From an uncultured Bacillota bacterium (GTDB taxonomy: Bacteria > Bacillota > Dehalobacteriia > UBA4068), in the NCBI GenBank assembly GCA_934271085.1, contig CAKQQU010000029.1, positions 1 through 18,473 of the forward strand: 18,473 nt of DNA. Direction: 5' to 3'. Made by a program: the position numbers and the translations under genes. The notes below the pieces were generated by a model that was given only the letters and a program-made list of their open reading frames with translations, was not told where the DNA came from and ran no database searches. Below are positions 7,284 to 15,256 of the stretch, in pieces. Within the stretch, counting starts at the first letter, position 1; each line of letters opens with the position of its first letter.

Positions 7284-9131
7284 TTATTTGTCAGTTTTCC
7301 CTGCTGCGTGAAGATGCTCATACAATTCGGCTGCTGCTTTTTTATTCATACCGGGTACTGCGGCCAGCTGCCTGATATCAGCCTTTTGCACTGCGCCAAA
7401 GCTTCCAAATACTTTCAGCAGGTTCTGGCGGCGAACCGGCCCTATGCCCGGTATTTCATCCAAAGCCGAATGGGTCTGCCTTTTTTTGCGCAAACTCCGG
7501 TGGTAAGTAATGGCAAAACGGTGAGCCTCGTCCCGCAGTCGCTGCAATAATCTCAGAGCCTGGCTTTCATAAGGCAAACGGACAGGCTGGCTTTTACCGG
7601 GCAGATATATCTCCTCAAACTGTTTTGCCAAAGATATAACAGGCGGTTTGCTGCCAGGCAATTTATCCAGACGATCAATAACTGCCGAAAGCTGCCCCTT
7701 GCCGCCGTCTATCACTATCAGGTCGGGCATATTGCCAAAATCCAGCGGGGTTTTTCCCCGTTCCCGCTCAGAAATACCTCTGAGCCAGCGTCTTTCCAGC
7801 ACTTCCTGAAGTGCGGCAAAATCGTTAGACCCATCAAGGGTCTTTATTTTAAAACGGCGGTATAGTTTGGGGGCAGCTACCCCGTTTTGAAATACCACCA
7901 TAGATCCTACCATATCTGTTCCCTGAATGTGGCTTATATCATAACATTCTATCCTGGCCGGAGTCCTTTCCAGATCGAGAACCTGACGCAGCTCATCCAG
8001 GGCGATGCCGTTTAATTTATCCTCCCTTTCCTTGGCCAAAAGCTTGTTGTTCAGCACAGCGGCCGCGTTTTCCTTAACCAGATTAAGCAAATGCAGCTTT
8101 TCTCCCTTACGGGGTACGATAAAGCGTACTTTTCTGTTGCTTGATTTGGAAAAAGTCTCGGCAAGCAAATCAGCGTTATCAGGAATAACCGACAAATAAA
8201 GCTCACCTGGTATGCGGTCTCCCCCACCGTAGTATTCCTGCAAAAAGCGGTACATAAGCAAAGGCTCGCTTATGCTTTCCTCAGTAGTCAGAGAATAGCA
8301 GGATCTGCCTACCACTGTGCCCTGACGTACAAAAAACAGCTGACAGACGGCAATATCCTCGGCACAGGCTATAGCCACCACATCAAAATCTCCGTAACCG
8401 CTGCCGCTGTCTATTTTCTGCTGCTCAGCCAGAGAACGCAAAACTTTCAGGGAATCGCGTATACGGGCTGCTTCCTCAAAGTGCAATTCCTCAGCCGCCT
8501 GCTGCATCTCCTTTTCTTTGCTGCGGATAAGGGCAGGCATCTTTCCCTGGAGGAACAGGGATACCTGCTCCACGATATTATGATAATCCTCTTTGCTTAT
8601 CCTGCCGATGCAGGGCGCAGAGCAGCGGCCTATATGAGCGTTCAGGCAGGCTCTCTGCCCCGGCTTGATCCTGGCGCAGGTACGCAGGGGGAAAAGCTCT
8701 CCCACAACCTCCCGGGCATGGTGAATGGAGCCTACCGATGGATAGGGACCAAAATACCTGCTGCCATCGGCTTTGGCTCTTCTGGCAATAAGCAGCCTGG
8801 GATAATCCTCCTGCAAAGTCAGGCGCAGATAGGGGTAATGCTTATCATCCCTCAGCAAAATATTATAGTGGGGCTCATGTTCCTTTATCAGGTTCGCTTC
8901 CAGAATAAGGGCTTCTGCCTCGCTGCTGACCAGTACAGTTTCAAAATCAGCTATTTTCTCCACCAGCCGTTGGGTCTTGGGATCATGCTTGCCTCTGAAA
9001 TAGGAACTGACCCTGTTTTTAAGGTTGACCGCCTTACCCACATAAATAATTTTTCCGGAGCTGTCTTTCATCAGATAACAGCCGGGGGAATCCGGGAGCT
9101 CGCTTAATTTTCGCCGTATAGTCTCGTTCAT
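7284..9131 (-). CDS. uvrC: Excinuclease ABC subunit C
   Basis: A 615-residue dual-incision nuclease of nucleotide excision repair. Domains in order: GIY-YIG nuclease (PGCYLMKDSSGKIIYVGKA around 16-34, with the metal-binding Glu region EALILEANLIKEH near 75-90); a Cys-rich CxxxHIGRCSAPC linker near 160-175; a UVR motif that contacts UvrB (EKEMQQAAEELHFEEAARIRD around 200-225); an RNase H-like 5' nuclease with YDISHIQGTDMVGSMVVF, PDLIVIDGGKGQL and SLAKQFEEIYLPG; and C-terminal helix-hairpin-helix repeats (EIPGIGPVRRQNLLKVFGSF). Start: ATG 9131 overlaps the uvrA TGA (ATGA at 9128-9131) and is preceded by AAGG at good spacing. The reading frame stays open to 9176, inside uvrA, without support. 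Confidence 0.97.
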   Translation of the reverse strand: MNETIRRKLSELPDSPGCYLMKDSSGKIIYVGKAVNLKNRVSSYFRGKHDPKTQRLVEKIADFETVLVSSEAEALILEANLIKEHEPHYNILLRDDKHYPYLRLTLQEDYPRLLIARRAKADGSRYFGPYPSVGSIHHAREVVGELFPLRTCARIKPGQRACLNAHIGRCSAPCIGRISKEDYHNIVEQVSLFLQGKMPALIRSKEKEMQQAAEELHFEEAARIRDSLKVLRSLAEQQKIDSGSGYGDFDVVAIACAEDIAVCQLFFVRQGTVVGRSCYSLTTEESISEPLLMYRFLQEYYGGGDRIPGELYLSVIPDNADLLAETFSKSSNRKVRFIVPRKGEKLHLLNLVKENAAAVLNNKLLAKEREDKLNGIALDELRQVLDLERTPARIECYDISHIQGTDMVGSMVVFQNGVAAPKLYRRFKIKTLDGSNDFAALQEVLERRWLRGISERERGKTPLDFGNMPDLIVIDGGKGQLSAVIDRLDKLPGSKPPVISLAKQFEEIYLPGKSQPVRLPYESQALRLLQRLRDEAHRFAITYHRSLRKKRQTHSALDEIPGIGPVRRQNLLKVFGSFGAVQKADIRQLAAVPGMNKKAAAELYEHLHAAGKTDK

Positions 9132-11956
9132 TTTAATACCTTTTGCAAATACCGGCCCGTATAGCTTTCCGCACATTTTGCTATATCTTCCGGCGTGCCT
9201 GCTGCTATGACCCTTCCGCCCCTATCGCCGCCCTCCGGTCCTATATCGATAATATAATCAGCGGTTTTGATAACATCCAGATTATGCTCTATCACTACCA
9301 CGGTATCTCCCGCATCCACCAGCCTCTGCAATACATCCAGCAACCGTCTTATATCATCCGTATGCAGGCCGGTAGTTGGCTCATCCAAAATGTACAGCGT
9401 TCTGCCATTGGAGCGGCGGGAAAGCTCTGTAGCCAGTTTTACCCGCTGGGCCTCGCCGCCCGAAAGAGTAGTGGCGCTTTGGCCCAGCGTAATATAACCG
9501 AGCCCTACCTCCTGCAGAGTCTGGATCTTTCTTTTTATCCTGGGAAGATTGGCAAAAAACAGCAGCGCCTCATCCACCGTCATATTCAAAACGTCGGAAA
9601 TATTCTTATCCTTGTAATAAACATCCAGAGTTTCCCGGTTATAGCGTGAGCCGTGGCATACCTCGCAGGGCACATAGATATCCGGCAGAAAATGCATCTC
9701 TATTTTAACTATGCCGTCCCCCTGGCAGGATTCGCAGCGCCCGCCCTTGATATTAAAACTGAAGCGCCCCTTTTTGTAACCTCTGGCCCTGGCGTCCGGG
9801 GTCTGAGCATAAAGATCCCGGATCAGGTCAAAGGCTCCGGTATAGGTAGCCGGGTTGGAGCGGGGAGTACGGCCAATAGGAGATTGATCTATCATTATAA
9901 CTTTTTCCAGATTTTCCAGACCTTCTATACGGTCGTGGGTCCCGGGCACAGTATGAGCCCGGTTAAGCTTTCGGGCACAGGTCTTGTAAAGTATCTCGTT
10001 TACCAGGGAACTTTTTCCGCTGCCGGAAACACCGGTTACGCAAATGAATTTCCCCAATGGGAACTCCACATCGATGTTTTTCAGATTATTGGCAGCCGCG
10101 CCCCTGACCACCAGTTTTTTACCGTTGCCTGGTCTTCTTTTATCGGGAATATCTATACGCTTGACGCCGGAAAGGTATTGTCCGGTGATGGATTCCGGGC
10201 AGGTCATAATATCTTTTAACGGCCCGGCAGCCACAACATTACCTCCATGCTCACCTGCTCCGGGGCCAATATCCAGAATATAATCGGCGCTTTCCATCAT
10301 TTCTTCATCATGCTCTACCACAAGAACAGTATTGCCCAGATCGCGCAGTTGCTTCAATGCCTCGATAAGCCTGGTGTTATCCCTTTGATGCAGGCCAATG
10401 CTGGGCTCGTCCAATATATAAAGCACACCCATAAGATGGGAACCTATCTGTGTGGCAAGCCTTATTCTCTGGGCTTCCCCGCCGGAAAGCGTAGCTGCCG
10501 ACCTGGATAAAGTAAGATAATCCAATCCCACCTGAATCAGAAAGGCAAGCCGCTCGTCGATCTCCTTTAATATACGCTGAGCTATCATAGTTTCTCTGGA
10601 TGTAAGCTCCAGATAAGCTAAAAACTGCCGGGCTTCAATTATAGTCATATTGCTTAGCTCAACTATATTTTTCCCGCCCACAGTAACTGCCAGGGATTCC
10701 GGTTTCAATCTGGCGCCGTGGCAAACAGGACATGCCTGGGTAGTCATATATTTTTCAAATTCTTCCCGCATGAAATCAGAATTTGTTTCCCGGAAGCGGC
10801 GCTCATAATTAACAACAAGGCCTTCCCAATGATGAGACCATAATCTGGGAGTTTCCGAGCCTTCTTCGTAATATTCAACATCAAACTTTTCTGTACCGCA
10901 GCCATAAAAAATATCTTCAACTGCTTTTTGAGAAAGCTGGTTGAACGGTACGTCAACCGAAAAGCCATGAGCACGGGCCACAGCTTCTATATGCCGGAAA
11001 TACCAGCCTTTGACATTAACAGGCAGAAGAGCTCCTTCCCTGATGGAAAGGTTCTCATCGTTTATCATAAGACGCCAGTCAATATGCTGGGAAAACCCCA
11101 AACCTGTGCAGGCAGGACAGGCCCCCAGAGGATTATTGAAGGAAAACATCCTGGGAGTAAGTTCTTCAATGCTGATACCGCAGTCAGGACAGGCGAGATT
11201 CTGCGAAAAAAGACGTTCTTCATGTCTGCCGTCAGGAGTATCGGCGGTAACAACAGCAAGCCCGTCTGCCATACTAAGGCACAGTTCCAAAGAGTCAGCC
11301 AGCCGCTTGGCAGATTTATCTTTGAGGATAATGCGGTCAACTACTATTTCGATATTATGTTTTACCTGCTTTGATAGTTTAATATCCTGATCCAGCTCCC
11401 GGATCTCGCCATCAACCCTTACCCTTACAAAGCCATTGGCTTTGGCCTCGGCAAAGACCTTGTGGTATTCCCCTTTTCTTTGTCTTACCACAGGCGCCAG
11501 CAAATGCAGGCGGCTGGCCTCGGGCCAAAGCCCTATGGTATCTATCATCTGATCTATACTCTGGCAGCTTATGGGTTTGCCGCATTTGGGACAATGAGGA
11601 TGACCTATCCTGGCATAAAGCAATCTGAGATAATCATGTATCTCCGTTACTGTACCCACTGTAGATCTGGGATTATGGCTGGTGGATTTCTGATCTATGG
11701 ATATGGCCGGCGACAGGCCGTCTATCTGATCCACGTCCGGCTTGCTCATCTGGCCCAGAAATTGCCTTGCATAAGAAGACAGGGATTCCACATAGCGGCG
11801 CTGTCCTTCCGCATATATCGTATCAAAAGCCAGCGAGCTTTTGCCGCTGCCGGAAAGCCCGGTAATAACTACCAGCTTATCTCTGGGTATGGTCACATTA
11901 ATATTTTTCAGATTATGCTGACGTGCTCCCCGCACAATAATACTGTCCTGACTCAT
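9128..11956 (-). CDS. uvrA: Excinuclease ABC subunit A
   Basis: A 942-residue damage sensor with two ABC ATPase modules. Module I: Walker A TGLSGSGKSSLAFD near 33-46, zinc ligands CPKCGKPIxC, signature LSGGEAQRIRLATQIG, Walker B YILDEPSIGLHQRDN. Module II: Walker A TGVSGSGKSSLVNE, the essential zinc site CESCQGDG with CEVCHG, signature LSGGEAQRVKLATELS, Walker B YILDEPTTGLHTDD. A further CPDC/CPAC and CPVCHG set sits in the module I insertion. A UvrA2 dimer loads UvrB on lesions. Start: I chose ATG 11956 because AAGGAG lies 7 nt upstream. The in-frame TTG at 11974 has no such site. The start is 18 nt after uvrB and the end overlaps uvrC by 4 nt. Length is normal for the family. Confidence 0.98.
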   Translation of the reverse strand: MSQDSIIVRGARQHNLKNINVTIPRDKLVVITGLSGSGKSSLAFDTIYAEGQRRYVESLSSYARQFLGQMSKPDVDQIDGLSPAISIDQKSTSHNPRSTVGTVTEIHDYLRLLYARIGHPHCPKCGKPISCQSIDQMIDTIGLWPEASRLHLLAPVVRQRKGEYHKVFAEAKANGFVRVRVDGEIRELDQDIKLSKQVKHNIEIVVDRIILKDKSAKRLADSLELCLSMADGLAVVTADTPDGRHEERLFSQNLACPDCGISIEELTPRMFSFNNPLGACPACTGLGFSQHIDWRLMINDENLSIREGALLPVNVKGWYFRHIEAVARAHGFSVDVPFNQLSQKAVEDIFYGCGTEKFDVEYYEEGSETPRLWSHHWEGLVVNYERRFRETNSDFMREEFEKYMTTQACPVCHGARLKPESLAVTVGGKNIVELSNMTIIEARQFLAYLELTSRETMIAQRILKEIDERLAFLIQVGLDYLTLSRSAATLSGGEAQRIRLATQIGSHLMGVLYILDEPSIGLHQRDNTRLIEALKQLRDLGNTVLVVEHDEEMMESADYILDIGPGAGEHGGNVVAAGPLKDIMTCPESITGQYLSGVKRIDIPDKRRPGNGKKLVVRGAAANNLKNIDVEFPLGKFICVTGVSGSGKSSLVNEILYKTCARKLNRAHTVPGTHDRIEGLENLEKVIMIDQSPIGRTPRSNPATYTGAFDLIRDLYAQTPDARARGYKKGRFSFNIKGGRCESCQGDGIVKIEMHFLPDIYVPCEVCHGSRYNRETLDVYYKDKNISDVLNMTVDEALLFFANLPRIKRKIQTLQEVGLGYITLGQSATTLSGGEAQRVKLATELSRRSNGRTLYILDEPTTGLHTDDIRRLLDVLQRLVDAGDTVVVIEHNLDVIKTADYIIDIGPEGGDRGGRVIAAGTPEDIAKCAESYTGRYLQKVLK

Positions 11957-11974
11957 CAACTGCTCCTTAATCAA

Positions 11975-14011
11975 TTACTGTTTTCTGGCTGCCGCCCGGA
12001 TCTCCATAATTACATCCCGCAGCTGTGCCGCCTCTTCAAATTCCAGTTTTCTGGCTGCTTCCCGCATTTCTTTTTCCAGTGAACGCAGAAGCTTCTCTCT
12101 TTCGCCCTTTTTCATTTTTTCCGGCGCAACCGCTGCGGCGCCCAAGCCAAAGGCCGGCTTGCCGGGGCCGTATTTTTCTTCAAAGGCTTTGGCGTCCGGC
12201 AGAACAGCCGCCGCAACATCCTTTACTTCCTTGATGATAGTTTTGGGAATAATCCCGTTTGCCTCATTATACGCTATCTGCCTGGCCCGGCGTTCTTCCG
12301 TAATGCTGATAGCAGACCGCATACTGTCGGTAATATTATCTGCATACATTATCACCCTGCCCTCTGAATTGCGGGCGGCCCTGCCGATAGTCTGGATAAG
12401 GCTGCGTTGGGAACGCAGGAAACCCTCTTTATCCGCATCCAGAATAGCTACCAGAGCCACCTCCGGAAGATCAAGCCCTTCCCGCAGCAGATTTATGCCT
12501 ACCAGCACATCAAATACCCCCAAACGAAGATCCCGGATAATAGCCATACGTTCCAGGGTCTTAACATCAGAATGAAGGTATCTTACTTTGATCCCGCTTT
12601 CATCAAGATATTTTGTCAGATCTTCGGCCATTCTTTTGGTCAGGGTGGTAACCAGTACCCGCTGATTTTTGGCGGTGCTGTTATGTATTTCCTGCAGAAG
12701 ATCATCGATCTGACCTTTAATTGGCCTTACCTCTACCAGCGGATCCAACAAGCCGGTGGGACGCAGTACCTGTTCTGCCATATTCTCCATATGCTCCAGC
12801 TCGTATGGCCCCGGAGTTGCGGAGACATATATGGTCTGCCCGGCCTTTTGCTCAAATTCCCCGAAAGTAAGCGGACGGTTGTCCTTGGCCGAAGGCAGGC
12901 GGAAACCGTATTTTATCAATTCCTCCTTACGGGAACGATCGCCCTCGTACATACCCCGTATCTGTGGTACGGTAACATGGGATTCATCTATCATAATTAA
13001 AAAATCTTTGGGGAAATAATCCAGTAAAGTATAGGGAGGCTCTCCCGGTTTTCTGCCTGTAAGATGGCGGCTGTAATTTTCTATACCGCTGCAGTGGCCG
13101 ATTTCTTCCAGCATCTCCAGATCAAAATTAGTCCGCTGCTCAAGCCGCTGGGCTTCCAAAAGTTTGCCCTCATTACGGTATATCTGCAACTGTTGAGCCA
13201 ATTCTTCCCTGATACTGACCAAAGCCCGCTGCAGCTTATCGGTATTTGTCACATAATGATTAGCCGGGAAAATAGTCATTTTCTCCAGATCCTCGGTGAT
13301 CTCTCCGGTCAGAGTATCGATCTCGTTCAATTTTTCAACAGTATCGCCAAAAAGTTCAATATGCATGGCTTTATCAGTGGCTCCTGCAGGAAAAACCTGA
13401 ATAACATCGCCCCGCACCCTGAAAGAACCCCGGTGAAAATCCATTTCGTTACGACTATACTGCATATTGATCAGCTTACGCAGAATCTCCTCCCGGTCGA
13501 TCTCCTGCCCCGGATAAAGGATCAGTGACAGATCCAGATAATCCGCCGGGTCACCCAAACCATATATGGATGATACAGAGGAAACTATAAGCACATCCCT
13601 GCGGGTAAGCAGCGATGCGGTGGCGGAATGACGCAGCTTTTCTATCTCGTCATTAATGGAACTGTCTTTGGCTATATAGGTATCGGAAGAAGCGATATAG
13701 GCTTCCGGCTGATAATAATCATAATAACTTACAAAGTATTCCACGGCATTTTCCGGGAAAAACTCTTTGAATTCTCCGCACAACTGGGCCGCCAGGGTTT
13801 TATTGTGGGCAATGACCAAGGTGGGACGGTTAAGACGGGCTATAACATTAGCCATGGTAAAGGTCTTGCCCGAACCTGTAACGCCCAGCAATACCTGGTG
13901 CTGCAAATTATTCTCTATACCCCGGCACAAAGAATCTATGGCCTGAGGCTGATCGCCGGTTGGCGCATATTTGCTGTGTAAAATAAACTTCTTATCAAAA
14001 AGAGGATCCAT
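11975..14011 (-). CDS. uvrB: Excinuclease ABC subunit B
   Basis: A 678-residue superfamily-2 helicase-like lesion verifier. Motifs: KYAPTGDQPQAI near the N-terminus; Walker A GVTGSGKTFT; the DNA-clamping beta-hairpin region YYDYYQPEAYIASSDTYIAK; SSVSSIYGLGDP; DESHVT (motif II); the motif V/VI segments INLLREGLDLPE and QTIGRAARN; and a C-terminal UVR coiled-coil (EKEMREAARKLEFEEAAQLRD) that docks UvrC. Start: ATG 14011 follows GAGGG with a short 3-nt spacer. An in-frame ATG at 14065 adds 18 residues with only a weak GGT site. It opens the leftward uvr block. No LexA/DinR-type box (GAAC-N4-GTTC) is visible in 14012-14179, so SOS control is not supported by this upstream region. Confidence 0.97.
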   Translation of the reverse strand: MDPLFDKKFILHSKYAPTGDQPQAIDSLCRGIENNLQHQVLLGVTGSGKTFTMANVIARLNRPTLVIAHNKTLAAQLCGEFKEFFPENAVEYFVSYYDYYQPEAYIASSDTYIAKDSSINDEIEKLRHSATASLLTRRDVLIVSSVSSIYGLGDPADYLDLSLILYPGQEIDREEILRKLINMQYSRNEMDFHRGSFRVRGDVIQVFPAGATDKAMHIELFGDTVEKLNEIDTLTGEITEDLEKMTIFPANHYVTNTDKLQRALVSIREELAQQLQIYRNEGKLLEAQRLEQRTNFDLEMLEEIGHCSGIENYSRHLTGRKPGEPPYTLLDYFPKDFLIMIDESHVTVPQIRGMYEGDRSRKEELIKYGFRLPSAKDNRPLTFGEFEQKAGQTIYVSATPGPYELEHMENMAEQVLRPTGLLDPLVEVRPIKGQIDDLLQEIHNSTAKNQRVLVTTLTKRMAEDLTKYLDESGIKVRYLHSDVKTLERMAIIRDLRLGVFDVLVGINLLREGLDLPEVALVAILDADKEGFLRSQRSLIQTIGRAARNSEGRVIMYADNITDSMRSAISITEERRARQIAYNEANGIIPKTIIKEVKDVAAAVLPDAKAFEEKYGPGKPAFGLGAAAVAPEKMKKGEREKLLRSLEKEMREAARKLEFEEAAQLRDVIMEIRAAARKQ

Positions 14012-14130
14012 ATTCCCTCGCCCTAAAAATTTTTTAAAATAAACTTCTGCTGCAACTAAAGGCATATTTTACCGGATATACGGTTAAAGCAGGTAAAACA
14101 CACTATAATACATAGTAACACAATAAAATA

Positions 14131-14165
14131 AAAAAAGCCATACCACATAATATGGTATGGCTTTT
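14131..14165 (-). terminator. Rho-independent terminator after spo0A
   Basis: A perfect 12-bp inverted repeat, AAAAGCCATACC (14133-14144) and GGTATGGCTTTT (14154-14165), with a 9-nt loop. On the minus strand it lies 14 nt past the spo0A stop, and the stem runs directly into a T-rich stretch (TTTTTTTATTTTATT), giving a canonical terminator. Read rightward it is also flanked by CTTTTGC, but nothing on that strand needs it. The rest of 14012-14179 shows no gene; a weak TATTAT at 14105-14110 could serve as a -10 for uvrB but lacks a clear -35. Confidence 0.88.
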
Positions 14166-14179
14166 GCTACAGGTCAGGT

Positions 14180-14960
14180 TTAAGCAAATTTTTCTCCCAT
14201 TCGCAGTTTGTCGGCTATCATGGCAATAAACTCACTGTTGGTAGGCTTTCCCCGCTCTATATTAATGGTATAGCCAAAATACTTGTTCATCAGTTCCACA
14301 TTGCCTCTGTCCCAGGCCAATTCAATAGCATGGCGTATAGCACGCTCCACTCTGGAAGCAGTAGTATTGTATTTTTCAGCTATCATAGGATAAAGCTCTT
14401 TGGTAACTGCTCCCATCAAATTGGCCTCCTGGGTGACCATGGCAATACCGTCACGCAGATACTGATAACCTTTCACATGGGCGGGAACTCCCATTTGATG
14501 AAGTATCCTGGTGATCTCCAGTTCCAGGGAAGAGGCTTTAGGCATCAGGCCATTGTCATCTTCCAAAGCATCTATCTGACGAACCCTTTCTCCAAGTGTT
14601 TCCAGATCAAAGGGCTTCATCATATAATAAGCTGCTCCCAGTTCCACAGCCCTTTTGGTAAGATTTGCCTGAGAAAATGAAGTAATAAAAATAAATTTCG
14701 GCGTTTTGGGCAAATTTTTCTCTTTGACTTTTTCCAGAACGCCCAGACCATCGAGATTCGGCATGACCAGATCCAGGATCACAACATCCGGCAAATGCTC
14801 TTCGATAAGATCTAGAGCTATCTGGAAGATCTAGAGCTATCTGGCCATTTTCAGCAATACCGCAAACATCATACTTTTCAACTTCAACAAAATATTCTTC
14901 TACAGCACTGGCAAAAATCTTGTCATCGTCAACGATCAGTATTTTTTTGGATTGCTCCAC
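14180..14960 (-). pseudogene. spo0A: Stage 0 sporulation master regulator Spo0A, frameshifted by a 19-bp tandem duplication
   Basis: The N-terminal fragment starts at GTG 14958-14960 (SD-like GGGAT upstream) and reads KKILIVDDDKIFASAVEEY, the receiver beta-1 strand with its acidic pair, as far as ENGQIALDL. There a 19-bp unit occurs twice in tandem (14807-14825, 14826-14844) and shifts the frame by one; this frame then runs out of register to a stop at 14607. The other frame continues canonical Spo0A from LPDVVILDLVMPNLDG, with the phospho-acceptor Asp, FITSFSQAN, the MMKPFD lysine, and the Spo0A-specific DNA-binding domain (GVPAHVKGYQYLR, TTASRVERAIRHAIELAW, GKPTNSEFIAMIADKLR). Deleting one copy gives ALDLIEEHLPDVVILD and a 253-residue Spo0A of normal length. 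A TTG at 14794 could start the 204-residue distal fragment. As read, no full Spo0A can be made. Confidence 0.92.
14807..14844. repeat. Exact 19-bp tandem duplication inside spo0A
   Basis: The unit AAGATCTAGAGCTATCTGG is present at 14807-14825 and again at 14826-14844 with no mismatch; the flanking bases differ on both sides, so the period is exactly 19 bp. Because 19 is not a multiple of three, it breaks the spo0A frame. The unit is rich in short palindromes (AGATCT, TCTAGA, AGCT) and could fold back on itself, which would favour replication slippage. One unit alone gives a correct Spo0A sequence. Confidence 0.97.
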
Positions 14961-15023
14961 TATGTTTCATCCCGCTTTCTGTTTTATTTATTTTTTATTT
15001 TCTAAGGCCTTATGCTCATAAAC

Positions 15024-15050
15024 TTTCGCCTTACTTTTGGCAATTCCTTC
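15024..15050 (-). promoter_or_regulatory. Sigma-H-like promoter for spo0A
   Basis: On the minus strand the sequence GAAGGAATT (15042-15050), 11 nt, then GGCGAAA (15024-15030) fits the sigma-H consensus RnAGGAWWW-N11/12-RnnGAAT, with one mismatch (final A for T). It would start transcription near 15017, about 57 nt before the GTG. In B. subtilis the sporulation promoter Ps of spo0A is also sigma-H dependent. A 10-bp palindrome TAAGGCCTTA at 15003-15012 lies in the early leader. Confidence 0.6.
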
Positions 15051-15080
15051 CCAAAAACACCAGTTAAAAACCCATTTTAT

Positions 15081-15129
15081 TCCGACAAAATCACCTAAAA
15101 ATACGGCTACTTTGTCACATTTTGTCGAA
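15081..15129. promoter_or_regulatory. Cluster of Spo0A-binding (0A) boxes upstream of spo0A
   Basis: Three matches to the 0A box TGNCGAA / TTTGTCRAA. On the plus strand TTTGTCGAA at 15121-15129 is a perfect box and TTTGTCACA at 15111-15119 is a weaker one. The two are exactly 10 bp apart, one helical turn, like the tandem boxes to which Spo0A dimers bind at abrB. A third, TTTTGTCGGAA on the minus strand (core 15081-15087), has one mismatch. All lie 33-80 bp upstream of the sigma-H-like -35 element, suggesting autoregulation. Prediction by eye only. Confidence 0.55.
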
Positions 15130-15189
15130 CAGAGCAAAAAAATATCGTAAATTGATACGCAAACATCCATCATTAAAATTTTCAAATAA

Positions 15190-15227
15190 TAAAAACGCCC
15201 AGTTAAACTACTGAGCGTTTTTATTTT
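15190..15227 (-). terminator. Terminator after spoIVB
   Basis: An inverted repeat of AAAAACGC (15191-15198) and GCGTTTTT (15215-15222), extended inward past one C/A mismatch by CAG/CTG. On the minus strand the stem is followed by TTATTATTTG, a T-rich tail. It lies 35 nt past the spoIVB stop and separates spoIVB from the spo0A control region. Rightward, the tail TTTTTATTTTT also fits, so it may act in both directions. Confidence 0.75.
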
Positions 15228-15256
15228 TACTGCCGGCAAGAAAAACAGACTAATTA

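Noticed and set aside
14607..14860. Programmed ribosomal frameshift joining the two spo0A frames
   Set aside because: The frames are separated by an exact 19-bp duplication with no recognisable slippery heptamer or stimulatory structure, and removing one copy gives the ordinary protein. A +1 shift would be needed just after an in-frame stop of the distal frame. Mutation or artefact is simpler.
15003..15012. TAAGGCCTTA palindrome in the spo0A leader as an operator
   Set aside because: A single 10-bp palindrome without a second site or known regulator; it is mentioned under the promoter but not called separately.
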